From: Pseudoalteromonas ulvae UL12
Lineage (GTDB): Bacteria > Pseudomonadota > Gammaproteobacteria > Enterobacterales > Alteromonadaceae
DNA: 64,000 bases
Reading direction: 5' to 3'
Assembly: GCF_014925405.1 (NCBI RefSeq)
Contig: NZ_AQHJ01000020.1
Coordinates: 24,988-88,987 of the forward strand
Shown here: piece by piece, positions 16,826 through 26,200 of the stretch
Position numbering within the stretch: the first letter of the stretch is position 1
Layout: every line of letters begins with the position of its first letter
Made by a program: the position numbers and the translations under genes
The notes under the pieces: model-generated
What the model was told of the DNA's origin: nothing
The model's database searches: none
The model's input: the letters and a program-made list of their open reading frames with translations, nothing else

Positions 16826-17494
16826 ATGAGATTAGGATATTCGTACACGATATCAAGTTACTTAATTGCATTGACGATACAGCGGTGCTTTCTAAGTCAC
16901 TCTGCAGGGGATAACTGGCTATTACTCGCCATAGCGCTACTAATTTATTCATTGTCACTGTTAAAACCTACCTTTACTCTTGGCCTTATACCGCTAGGTT
17001 TATTTGCTAACTACACACATGAACTTATTTACATCTCAGGCATTTTAAATGCGATGGATCTACATCTTGCGACAGCATTATTTGGCGGGTTAACGCTATT
17101 TAACCATCTAAAACCGGCATTCACACACTCAACCCCAAAAATGATGCTTTCAAAAGTTAAACTGGGCATATTGCTCTGTCCGATAGTCATCATTTTCTTA
17201 CTTCAACTGTATTACAGCATTCACGTAATTGCGCACATTACAGCGCAAGAACTCATGTTACGATTTATCCCACTCCTGATAATTGCGGGGATCTTAGCAC
17301 TTTCCAATCGGTATACCTTAGCGTCAATGATTACCACACTCATAATCGGAGGAAGCAGCTTCATCTTGGCCCAGCTCGCTGCCATTTTCTGGTTTGAAGG
17401 CTTAAAGTTTGATGGCGTATTCTTAGTTGGTATAGCACTTTTGTGCATGTATTTTTCAGCCAGCTCATATAAAGAGGTTGCACACCTTGACTAA
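16826..17494 (+). CDS. Polytopic membrane protein of unknown function
   Basis: A 222-residue protein with about six to seven hydrophobic segments (for example WLLLAIALLIYSLSLL, LGILLCPIVIIFLLQLYY, FIPLLIIAGILALS, MITTLIIGGSSFILAQ, FLVGIALLCMYF). No transport motif is recognised. It is transcribed divergently from the tus-like gene across a 63-bp gap holding the Ter-like site. A strong terminator follows at 17577, so it is probably a single-gene transcript. Confidence 0.6.
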   Translation: MRLGYSYTISSYLIALTIQRCFLSHSAGDNWLLLAIALLIYSLSLLKPTFTLGLIPLGLFANYTHELIYISGILNAMDLHLATALFGGLTLFNHLKPAFTHSTPKMMLSKVKLGILLCPIVIIFLLQLYYSIHVIAHITAQELMLRFIPLLIIAGILALSNRYTLASMITTLIIGGSSFILAQLAAIFWFEGLKFDGVFLVGIALLCMYFSASSYKEVAHLD

Positions 17495-17576
17495 CGCACC
17501 CACCACAAAACCAAAAGAGAGTATGGTTCAAGGGGTAGAATACATCCAACATACACATTATTCAATGACAAAATAT

Positions 17577-17612
17577 AGGCACCCGCTTCGCTCTGCCGGT
17601 GCCTTTTTTCTT
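17577..17612 (+). terminator. Intrinsic terminator
   Basis: AGGCACC (17577-17583) pairs with GGTGCCT (17598-17604) around a 14-base loop, and a long T-rich run follows. It ends the membrane-protein transcript before the next operon starts at 17737. Confidence 0.7.
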
Positions 17613-17736
17613 TCTTTTTTTTATTTTTTCTTTTTTTTTCTCTGTTTCGGTCGGTCAAAGCGACTGTCAGGAGATGCGCGGCTTTGCTCTTTAACTGTGA
17701 AGCTTAAGTGTAAGTTGGATGTAAAAGAGGCTTATT

Positions 17737-18297
17737 ATGTCTAGACACGACCTTCGTGAAATTTATGTTTATGTGTTCTTCCCCCTCAAAAAGGGCGAGA
17801 AAACAATTCCACACCATGTCTATCAACTCATCACCTATGATGACTTTGAAACCATTGCCGACGCTAATCGTAAAGACAATCAACGTCCCAAAAAAGATGC
17901 TATCGATTACTTGTCATGGCTTGTGAATGAAGAGCACCCCACAATACTTGATAATTCTATCAATCCAGAAGAAACCCGACCCACGATTAAAGGGATTATT
18001 GGCTCAGCTTGCTGCTTGCATACCGATATGTTCGTTCAAATGCGCGATGCTATTAAGTGCCTGGATAATTGTCGCCGAGAATATTTAGTCATTTACTTAA
18101 ACACAGAAGTAACACTGACCCACATCCGCCCAGTCGATGAATTCCTCTCAAAGTTCGAGTTTATTACGCGTAGATTCGAAACGACTATTTCTTCTAACTG
18201 CGATTACTATGCAGGTAATAAGTTCCTTCCTTGTGAAAACGCATTAATGAAGTGGGAATCAAAACTTTCTTTTCCAGGAGCGGATCAGCATGCTTGA
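17737..18297 (+). CDS. Unknown protein, first gene of the ATPase operon
   Basis: A 186-residue soluble protein (ATG 17737) with a Cys pair (SACCLHTD) and CLDNCRREYLVIYL in the middle. No domain is recognised. Its last eight bases overlap the start of the zinc-ribbon gene, which in turn overlaps the ATPase gene, so the three form a compact operon and probably one complex or pathway. Likely part of a mobile-element DNA-processing module. Confidence 0.55.
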   Translation: MSRHDLREIYVYVFFPLKKGEKTIPHHVYQLITYDDFETIADANRKDNQRPKKDAIDYLSWLVNEEHPTILDNSINPEETRPTIKGIIGSACCLHTDMFVQMRDAIKCLDNCRREYLVIYLNTEVTLTHIRPVDEFLSKFEFITRRFETTISSNCDYYAGNKFLPCENALMKWESKLSFPGADQHA

Positions 18298-18889
18298 GCG
18301 ACGTAAAGACGAGTCACAAACTCACCCAGAGAAAAAACCAATTGAGCGGCTGGTGGACCTAAAGCCTTTGCTTGATGTTCACGCTATAAACCGGATTATG
18401 CAAATTTTTGATATCCCACGCCACAGCACTCAACAATGGTTCCAATGCCCAGAGTGCAGCCGAATAAAGCTAAGAACCTGCGACAAAAATCCAATTAACT
18501 TAGTTTGCCAAGGATGTTCAATTACCACTAATTTATTTTCTTTAGCCACCGGCCATCGCTCAGACAAAACGGAACTCAATAAAGAGTTTGCACTCAAAAA
18601 AATAATCTATGGGATCCAAGAGGTCGACGCATTTCAATTACTGTCTGCGAAATTTGACTTCATGCTATTCAAGCATAACCTCAACGTCAAACACACAACC
18701 GGTGGACCACTTTATTATATCGGCAATCAATATGATGAAGAAAAATTCAACGCTTTAGCGGCACTGCGTAATATTAAAATGTGCAACACCAATATGAAGC
18801 CCCCCTATATTGCCCGCATAAAGACATGCCATGCAACACGCCATCCATACATTTGGTGCACAACTAACCGATTACTCGAGATTAAATAA
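18290..18889 (+). CDS. Zinc-ribbon protein, second gene of the ATPase operon
   Basis: This 199-residue protein has a four-Cys zinc-ribbon (FQCPECSRIKLRTC...LVCQGC, about residues 46-74), a layout common in DNA-binding or primase-like proteins. The rest is basic and lacks a polymerase or helicase motif I can name. The start overlaps the previous gene by eight bases; the stop TAATG shares bases with the ATG of the ATPase gene. A role in loading or guiding the ATPase onto DNA is an inference. Confidence 0.55.
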   Translation: MLERRKDESQTHPEKKPIERLVDLKPLLDVHAINRIMQIFDIPRHSTQQWFQCPECSRIKLRTCDKNPINLVCQGCSITTNLFSLATGHRSDKTELNKEFALKKIIYGIQEVDAFQLLSAKFDFMLFKHNLNVKHTTGGPLYYIGNQYDEEKFNALAALRNIKMCNTNMKPPYIARIKTCHATRHPYIWCTTNRLLEIK

Positions 18890-20379
18890 TGAAAGCACGC
18901 TTAGGGATCCATAACAATGCGATGAAAGCTTGGAACTACAATGAAATAACGACGCCTCATATCGTAATTTCAGGTAAAACTGGCTCTGGTAAAACCCATT
19001 TATTACGACGACTCCTTAATGATATGGTAAATACGGCCCCAAATCCGGTTCGGGTTCATATCTTCGATGTCCATGACGATCTTGCCATGCCCAATGAATC
19101 GGAAGTCATGTTCTCACAATCATCTAGTTATGGAATGAATGTACTTGATATCGATCCGAATCCACACTCTGGCGGGCCAAGGCGAGCCATTTCTGAGTTG
19201 ATAGCAATGATGGGAAAAACAACGACATTTAGACTGGGCGCCCGGCAAGAGCCGGTCTTCAGAAATATCTTGCTTCAGCTATATGAAAAAAATGGGTTTT
19301 ACCCAGACAAGCCTTCGAGTTGGCCTGTTGATGATGGAATAACCAGACGATACCCAAAGAAAATACCGACTCTCACTGACGCATTCAACTTTTCAAACTA
19401 CCAACTCAATCTGATTGAAACGGGTTGTGGCGGCGGGGCCCTTAAAGCACTTAAAGAACTGAAATCAGCTCAACTAAAACGAGTTAAACTTATTCGTTCT
19501 ACCCCAAAAGATGGGCTCGTAGATATTGAGGGGGAAATAGAAGCGCTCAAAACAAAAAGCATCTCAGCATACAACGACTTCATCATGCAATCGAGTGATG
19601 GGAAAGAGCAAGAAATGCTTAAATTGTATGATGAACCAAGTGTACTTAAGGCGGTGATTGACCGGATCAGCAACCTGCATAACATGCGCGTTTTCTCTGG
19701 TGAAAGCCCACCATTTAATATGTCAGCAAATTTTTGGCGCTACCGACTCAAACACTTGACTGTTGATCAATCTAAAATGTTTGTATTGGCCGCTTTAAAA
19801 CGTTTATTTATGCGAGCTGTCAGAAAAGGCGAGCAAAGCCATATCACGGATATTATCGTGGTGGATGAATTTAAGCGCTATGCTGATGACGAGCAGGGTA
19901 GTATTTTCGACATGATCAGTTTAGAAGCAAGAAAGTTTGGCTTAATGCTGGTGACCAGCTCACAATCACATAGGCATTTCCCTTCTGATCTTCTTAAATC
20001 ATCTGGGCTATCAATCGTTCTACAGCAAGATCCTTTGGATTACACCTACCTAAAAAATAACTGCCTACTTGAAAAAGAGCAGCTAGAAAAAATTAAACCT
20101 CGACATTCTGCATTATTTAGAATGTCTACGTTAGCTCATTCCGGCTCGCAACATGAATTAATCACGATTTCAGATAATGACATTATTTCACACAGCCAAG
20201 GCCAAAGAACTCAAACAATCAAAAATGAGCCAGCCTCACCTAAATTAGATTCTTCACCTATGAAACATGAGAAAGTGGTCATTAAAAATAACCCTCCACC
20301 TGTACATAGTGACAACTCAAAAGAAGAAGATCTATTATTCGAAGGTAAATCAATTGAAGATATTATTTCTGATTTGTAA
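18889..20379 (+). CDS. HerA/FtsK-superfamily ATPase
   Basis: A 496-residue P-loop ATPase. Walker A is GKTGSGKT (residues 29-36); Walker B is DIIVVDEF with Asp 326 and Glu 327; a sensor-like VTSSQSHRHFPSDLLKSS follows, as in HerA, VirB4/TraD-type and archaeal DUF87 motors. The middle (residues 150-230) is helical, and the C-terminal 90 residues are polar and probably disordered. No membrane segment, so it is not a standard type IV coupling protein. It probably pumps or remodels DNA for the mobile element. Translation is coupled to the zinc-ribbon gene. Confidence 0.75.
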   Translation: MKARLGIHNNAMKAWNYNEITTPHIVISGKTGSGKTHLLRRLLNDMVNTAPNPVRVHIFDVHDDLAMPNESEVMFSQSSSYGMNVLDIDPNPHSGGPRRAISELIAMMGKTTTFRLGARQEPVFRNILLQLYEKNGFYPDKPSSWPVDDGITRRYPKKIPTLTDAFNFSNYQLNLIETGCGGGALKALKELKSAQLKRVKLIRSTPKDGLVDIEGEIEALKTKSISAYNDFIMQSSDGKEQEMLKLYDEPSVLKAVIDRISNLHNMRVFSGESPPFNMSANFWRYRLKHLTVDQSKMFVLAALKRLFMRAVRKGEQSHITDIIVVDEFKRYADDEQGSIFDMISLEARKFGLMLVTSSQSHRHFPSDLLKSSGLSIVLQQDPLDYTYLKNNCLLEKEQLEKIKPRHSALFRMSTLAHSGSQHELITISDNDIISHSQGQRTQTIKNEPASPKLDSSPMKHEKVVIKNNPPPVHSDNSKEEDLLFEGKSIEDIISDL

Positions 20380-20455
20380 TTTATTTTATTGTGGCTAACC
20401 CTAAATAAAAAACAATTTTAGGCTTATTTAACATAATAATGAAAACTTTGAATAA

Positions 20456-20488
20456 CCCCGCATATGAGGTTTTAGCTCATATGCGGGG
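20456..20488. terminator. Long perfect hairpin after the ATPase operon
   Basis: CCCCGCATATGAG (20456-20468) pairs exactly with CTCATATGCGGGG (20476-20488) around GTTTTAG. A 13-bp perfect stem lies about 80 bases after the ATPase stop and about 90 bases beyond the stop of the minus-strand gene that follows. There is no clear T-tract on either side, so it may be a bidirectional terminator or a protein-binding site. Confidence 0.5.
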
Positions 20489-20581
20489 AATAGATTCAAA
20501 TTGGTTTGTGGGGAACTAGTAAGTGGCCGCCATTGCGAGATTGAATGTAGGCCTCGGGACAATCAATCAAATATAAAGCGC

Positions 20582-21100
20582 TTATTTTGAAAACAGAGAT
20601 TTATACTTTTTGGCCAAATATCTTTTAAACCTAATCAATCCCAATACATCGCGATCGGTAATAAGCGCAACGATCATTGTGAAATCAGCTATGTTGATTC
20701 CAACCTTATAAATACTCCACAAGAGCCATTCTTGCTTGTTTTGGTACACAACAATATCCAAAAACATGAACAGAAAAATTACACCGTTGAAATATAACCC
20801 GCTATAAACATAAATGATGCCTGGCGATGGTTTCGTTCTTAATATTACGTTAAAGATAATTATAATTAGCAACGTTGTGAAATCATAAATAAACCACTTA
20901 AGATAAATTTCAGCAAAGTCGAAGAGATCATGAAAATGATCACTAATAAAGTAAGAGAGGGCTACAATTAAAGAGCCGATAACCAGTAAATTATCAGTTT
21001 TTACTGATATGCACCTAAAAAATAAATTGAGTAAGAAGGCCATGAGAAATCCCCAGACCATAAATGTCCCTAGATAAAGGGATAAATTTTCTGTTAGCAC
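20582..21100 (-). CDS. Polytopic membrane protein of unknown function
   Basis: A 172-residue protein with about five hydrophobic segments (LGTFMVWGFLMAFLLNLFF, LLVIGSLIVALSYFI, FTTLLIIIIFNVIL, GVIFLFMFLDIVVY, ADFTMIVALI) and a basic C-terminal tail (RFKRYLAKKYKSLFSK). No family is recognised. It stands alone between the ATPase operon and the defence island. Confidence 0.5.
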   Translation of the reverse strand: MLTENLSLYLGTFMVWGFLMAFLLNLFFRCISVKTDNLLVIGSLIVALSYFISDHFHDLFDFAEIYLKWFIYDFTTLLIIIIFNVILRTKPSPGIIYVYSGLYFNGVIFLFMFLDIVVYQNKQEWLLWSIYKVGINIADFTMIVALITDRDVLGLIRFKRYLAKKYKSLFSK

Positions 21101-21452
21101 TATTTACCTGACCACAATAATTTTGTTAATAAATTATAAGTCTAACTTAATTTCTTTTAAAATAGCCGGAAACTTTAAGATTCAACCTTATTGGGCATTA
21201 TAGTTGTATTGATACTTTAATAAGATCCAGATGTTTGCCTTTTGCTCTAACAAGGTTTTGGCCCATCCAAAGTTAGCAACGCTACTTGAAATGAAGATCT
21301 CTCGCCTAATATTGACTAAAATAGAGTAATACGACAAAGTGACGACTGAAACTGTAGCGACTCAGTGCCTCCCGACTAATAATATTCATTAATTATTTTT
21401 TCTTAAAGTCTACAAGGAAGCGTGGCATTGTCTTTTTAAGGAACATATTAGA
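21101..21452. other. Intergenic region before the Avs-like gene
   Basis: I see no gene in these 352 bases. The stretch is AT-rich and must hold the promoter of the Avs-like gene at 21453; AAGGA lies about a dozen bases before its GTG. No transposon end was recognised here. Confidence 0.35.
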
Positions 21453-21989
21453 GTGTCGAATACTAATTCAGGGGACGGTGAACGTACTGCAATGCTGGGG
21501 TATGTACCGCAGTATGAAATAGCAGCAGGCCTAATATATGAAGCTTTGCTCAGTGGAAGTCTTGAATGGTTTCGAGTGGCTGATCCTGATGCGGGAAGTT
21601 TGGATGACATACTTATAGCTACTACTGGTAAGCTTGATGCGTATCAGGTGAAGTGGGCGGAATATGTTGGACAAATTAGTTATGCAGACTTTATAAGAGA
21701 CACTCCTACAAAGCAAGGGGGTGAAAAGCTAAGCCTTTTCAGGCAGCTAACAGAAGGGTGGAATCATTTAAGTGATAATTACAAAGAAAGAACTGTAAAA
21801 GTTCACCTGCTTCATAAGCTAGTACCTAGCCCAAACCCTAAAGCCGAAATTCCTTTAGGCGATAAAGTCCCTAAACATGCTCACTTCCAATCTTTCTTAA
21901 AAGAATGTTGGTTCGATAGAAAGTGGTGTGAAACCGGTCTTGATAAAGTAGCGGTATGTTGGAAAGAGACACTGTTGGATTTACAGAAT
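21453..21989 (+). pseudogene. 5' part of an Avs-like gene, nuclease-like domain, cut by IS3
   Basis: GTG 21453 starts a frame that runs 179 codons and is then interrupted by an IS3-family element. Removing the IS and one AAT repeat joins it in frame to 23223-28832, giving a protein of about 2,048 residues. The N-terminal domain (GYVPQYEIAAGLIYEALL...) contains Asp 51/52 in SLDDILIATTG and QVK at 65-67. This D...QxK order is that of PD-(D/E)XK nucleases of the Cap4/DUF4297/Mrr kind found at the front of antiviral STAND proteins. In its present state the nuclease-like domain is separated from the NTPase and sensor, so the system is presumably inactive. Confidence 0.7.
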
Positions 21990-22053
21990 TGGACTTCACA
22001 GACTTTGCTAGACACTTTTAACAGTTACAATGTAACTTCAAATAGAGGTGTTT

Positions 22054-22332
22054 ATGAGCAAAGGCAAACGGTATACCGAAGAGTTTAAGATAGAAGCAGT
22101 CAAGCAAATTACTGAGCGTGGTTATTCAGTTCAGGAAGTTGCTGATCGGCTTGGTATTTCAACTAAATCCCTCTATCACTGGCGAAGCCTGTTAAGTGGC
22201 AATAAAGCCGTTCGCCAGTCATCTGATGATTCGGTTCGAATTGCTAAGTTAGAGGCAGAGTTGAAGCGAGTCACGGAGGAAAGGGACATCTTAAAAAAGG
22301 CCGCAAGGTACTTTGCAAGCCAGCCAGAGTAA
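22054..22332 (+). CDS. IS3-family transposase OrfA, copy 1
   Basis: A 92-residue OrfA from ATG 22054 (AGAGGT upstream), with an N-terminal helix-turn-helix (YSVQEVADRLGISTKSLYHWR) that binds the IS ends and a C-terminal leucine-zipper-like helix. This copy has Leu in SLLSGN where copies 2 and 3 have Gln. An A6G slippery run at 22293-22299 near its end should shift ribosomes -1 into the OrfB frame and make the OrfAB fusion transposase. Confidence 0.9.
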   Translation: MSKGKRYTEEFKIEAVKQITERGYSVQEVADRLGISTKSLYHWRSLLSGNKAVRQSSDDSVRIAKLEAELKRVTEERDILKKAARYFASQPE

Positions 22333-22370
22333 AGTACGCCTTTATCCGAGATCACCAGAAGCAGTTCTCT

Positions 22371-23201
22371 GTGTTATCCATGTGCCGTGTATTAAAAATC
22401 AATCGCAGTGGCTTTTATGCATGGCTTAAACAGCCGTTGAGCACGAGAGCGATTGAAGATAATCGCCTGCTCAAGCGGATAAAAGAGTTCTATATTGCCA
22501 GCGGCGGAACATATGGTAGCCCTTGGATACATCGTGATCTTCGTGAAGCGGGCGAGTCTTGTAGCGTGCACCGTGTTGCTAAAATTATGCGACTGAACAA
22601 CCTTAGAGCGCAGATTGGTTACAAGCGCAAATACATCAAAGGCGTTAAGCCATCACGGATTGCAGATAACGTATTGGAGCGTGATTTTGCCCCAGACTCA
22701 CCTAATACTGCGTGGGTGAGTGACATCACGTATGTGCGAACGTATGAGGGTTTTCTGTACTTAGCGACAGTTATCGACTTGTTCTCACGACGCGTTGTCG
22801 GTTGGTCGATGGATAAAAACATGGATAAGCATTTGGTTATCCGGGCATTATTAATGGCCGTTTACCAACGTCGGCCAGAACAATCTGTGTTGGTACATAG
22901 CGATCAAGGCAGTCAGTATGGCAGTGCAGATTATTTAGCGTTTATGAAAGAGCATAACCTTATTCCTTCCATGAGCCGCAGAGGAAACTGTCATGATAAT
23001 GCGGTTGCTGAGAGCTTTTTTGCTACGTTTAAAAAGCGCGTGATCAGAAAGAAGATATATTCGACCAGAGACGAAGCGAAGACAGAGATATTTAACTTTA
23101 TAGAAATGTTTTACAATCCAAAAAAACGCCACTCGCATACAGGCGGTATATCACCTGCTAAATTCGAAGAAGCGTATTTTTTGAAACAACAGACTGTCTA
23201 G
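22371..23201 (+). CDS. IS3-family transposase OrfB (DDE integrase), copy 1
   Basis: The frame from GTG 22371 encodes 276 residues, but the coding frame is open back into orfA (KYAFIRDHQKQFSV), so the working enzyme is the OrfAB frameshift product. The DDE triad is seen in WVSDITYV, VHSDQGSQYG and NCHDNAVAESFFATFKKR. The HTH_21 region (GSPWIHRDLRE) precedes it. The gene appears intact and could be active. Confidence 0.92.
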   Translation: MLSMCRVLKINRSGFYAWLKQPLSTRAIEDNRLLKRIKEFYIASGGTYGSPWIHRDLREAGESCSVHRVAKIMRLNNLRAQIGYKRKYIKGVKPSRIADNVLERDFAPDSPNTAWVSDITYVRTYEGFLYLATVIDLFSRRVVGWSMDKNMDKHLVIRALLMAVYQRRPEQSVLVHSDQGSQYGSADYLAFMKEHNLIPSMSRRGNCHDNAVAESFFATFKKRVIRKKIYSTRDEAKTEIFNFIEMFYNPKKRHSHTGGISPAKFEEAYFLKQQTV

Positions 23202-23222
23202 TGAGAGCTGGGAAGTCCAAAT

Positions 23223-26200
23223 CGATCAAATTTTAATGATGACCAATTTTTGAATTTTATTCGTTGTTGTGAGCTTGGATTCAATTATAAGCGACCAGCT
23301 GACATCCCTATAACCAATCAGGGACAAGCAAGAAAACAAGAAGATATTGAAAAAATATATAACCTCCTGACGAAAATGGCAGGAGGTGAACGTCGAATTA
23401 TTGAGCTATCCAAAGATGATATGTTGGATAGGTTGGCGTGGAGCCATAGATTCAAACATAAGTTTGTTCACGAATTTCCTATTGATCGAACTTATCAAGA
23501 AATTGAAGAAACGGTTGTTTCTATATCTGATGTATTATCACAAACCAAGCAGGGCTATGTCGCATTGCTGGGAACTCCAGGCTCTGGAAAGTCAACAACG
23601 CTTACTCATACTTTAAGGTATAAAGCAGGATATAAGTTAGTTAGATATTACGCGTATGTTCCAGATAGCACTTATCAAGGGCGTGGTGAAGCGAGTACTT
23701 TTCTTCATGACATTACCTTGTCGCTAAAAAATCATGGCTTTCTTGGTCAAAGTTCTGGGCAACCAGGCTCAAGAGAAGAATACCTATCGTTGTTAGGAGA
23801 GCAGCTTCAGCAAGCCCATGAAAAATGGAAAAATGATGGTGTAACCACCATCATCATGGTCGATGGGTTAGACCATATTCAACGAGAGCAAAATCCTCTA
23901 CAGAGTTTGTTGTCAGATTTTCCTCCCCCTAACACCGTACCTGATGGAGTGATATTTGTTCTAGGGAGTCAAACGTTGGAGTTGAACGATCTCTCTGACA
24001 CGATAAAGGAGCATGTCAGGCATGAAAGTCGAACCATTGTGATATCTCCTCTAACTCGGACAAATGTCTATGCAGCCATAAAAGAATGGGCAGGTTGTTC
24101 CGAACTAACAGATGATGCCAAGAAGAGAATTTTCGAAAAGTCATTAGGACACCCACTATCTTTAGTATATTTGCTGCAATTTATTACTAGCAGTTCGGGT
24201 AAGAGTTATGATGAAACTATTGATGAGTTTCCTCCTTATCAGGGACATATTGAGCAAAGCTACTCAGTTTATTGGCGGCAAATAGAGAGCAATCAGAACC
24301 TTGTTGACTTGCTTGCGTTATTGTCAAGATTGAGAGTACCAATAAACACTCAATTGCTTGATAAATGGTCTGAATATTCAACTATTCGCGCGTTTATATC
24401 AACTGCATCTCACTATTTTAAGAAAGATAGTGATGTAAGTTGGCGTTTTTTCCATAACAGCTTCCGGCAGTTTATTTTAGATAAAACGAGCCGTAACCTA
24501 TTTGGTAATTTTGATGATTCACAGGATATCAAATATCACAAGGTATTAGCTGAGCATTGTATTCAATCGTCTGATGGTAATGATCCAATGCGATGGGAGG
24601 CAGTTTACCACCTTTTTAATGCTCGGCAGATGGAAGCTGTAATTGGTATAGGGACTCAAGGTTACTTTAGAGAACAGTTCTTTAATCTTCGGAATACTTC
24701 GAGTTTGACAGATGATATTGACGCTGTTCTATTGTCGGCGAAGGAGCTAAATGACCCGCTTGCAGTAGTGAGATGCTTATTAATTGAATGCGAGCTTAGA
24801 GAGCGTAGAGATGCCCTTAATGAAATTGATGTACTTAATCTCTTATTTTCATCGGAGGGGGTAAGTTCAGCGCTTAGCTATATATTCGACGGAGAATTAC
24901 TTAGAGTAAGTGATGCACAAGCGCTCAAATTTTCTAAAGTTCTTGCTGAGAACAAATTCTTTAATGAAGCTAAAAGGGTCTTTGAAACTGCTGAACCGCT
25001 AAGTTACTTGTCAGGTAGTGACGCTGTTGATCCGCATCATGGTGGAGCTGAAAATTTGAAACGATGGGTTGATGTGGCTCATTATTTCATGCCCCTAGAT
25101 GACCTCATCTCAACTATACACCAAACGAAGTATGAAGATGATGTGGGAGCAAGGAGTGGAAATAATGAGGATCTGCATGCTCGCTTGTTGGTACGGTTTG
25201 TCAATGGTGTTTATGAAACAAAAGACGAAGTGAAAATAAGTGAGCTTTTTTCCTTCTTGTCAGAAAAAGAAGAGCACTTTGATAGTTTTGTAAATTTATG
25301 TATTTCCATATGCATTAGCCAATATCCAACGGCTTTGGTAGACGCTGCATTCGAGGCCGTTATTGACTGGTCTGATAATTATGACTTAGATTTTTCGGAC
25401 AAGGTGTTGGTTGCTGAACTGGATTACAGAGCCAATGGAAGTGTAGAAAAAACTAAAGCATGGTTTAAAAGTTTAGAACAGCCAAAACTTTATAAGTATA
25501 GCGCTCATGGTCAATGGAAGAACTTAAGTCCATTCGATGGTCGAATTCGTCTTAATAGACTACGAGCAGCTCTGGGCCAAAGTGTTGATCCTGTTAAGGT
25601 GGTTCCAAATGAAAGCGAAGAAAAGTATACAGGAAACGTCTTATTTGAACGTGCTTTAGTCAGGTTTTCAAGCATTTGGGGACGAGGTTGGGCTGGAGAG
25701 AAACTTCTACCAAGTTTTATTGTTCAAGAAATTAAGCCATCATTTGAATTATTACGAAAGCCTTATAATCAAACAAGGGATTGGATAGGGTGGTATGAGT
25801 TCGAATCAGCCGCTGTTGATTACTTTAATTTCGCAATAAGGGCCACTGCTCAACATGGACGTGATTGTATTTTGGCTCTAGCCGATGCTTTTAGAAAAGA
25901 TTGGGATAAACGGTATTGGCCGACTAGCTGGCGCAGAGAAATTGCTTTCACTTTGTATAAAGAAGGGAATGGCAGGGATGATTTTGTTGACGTGCTGGAT
26001 CAAATCGAAAAAGAGATCCCCGATTTTGACGAAATCCACTCCAAAATATCTGAGTATTATGAACTTTCTATAATGTGGTCAAAGATTGGTAAACCAGATC
26101 GAGCAGCTAGCCTTTTACCTAAAATCTTCGTGGGTTCTTTTGGAATATATCATAAGAAAGACAGGCAATTTTCCCATTGGGTATCGTGGTTAGATAAGTT

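Larger units (their letters stand above)
21990..23219 (+). mobile_element. IS3-family insertion sequence, copy 1
   Basis: A 1,230-bp element begins TGGACTTCACAG and ends with the complement of TGGACTTCCCAG. It is flanked by the 3-bp direct repeat AAT (21987-21989 and 23220-23222), as expected for IS3-family transposition. It carries orfA and orfB with a programmed-frameshift site. Two more full-length copies lie at 36452-37681 (opposite orientation) and 45306-46535 (same orientation), differing by only a few bases, so spread was recent. Confidence 0.95.

Noticed and set aside
17478..17744. A plus-strand frame with a long Phe run
   Set aside because: It is created by the T-tract of the terminator at 17577-17612 and has no ribosome-binding site.
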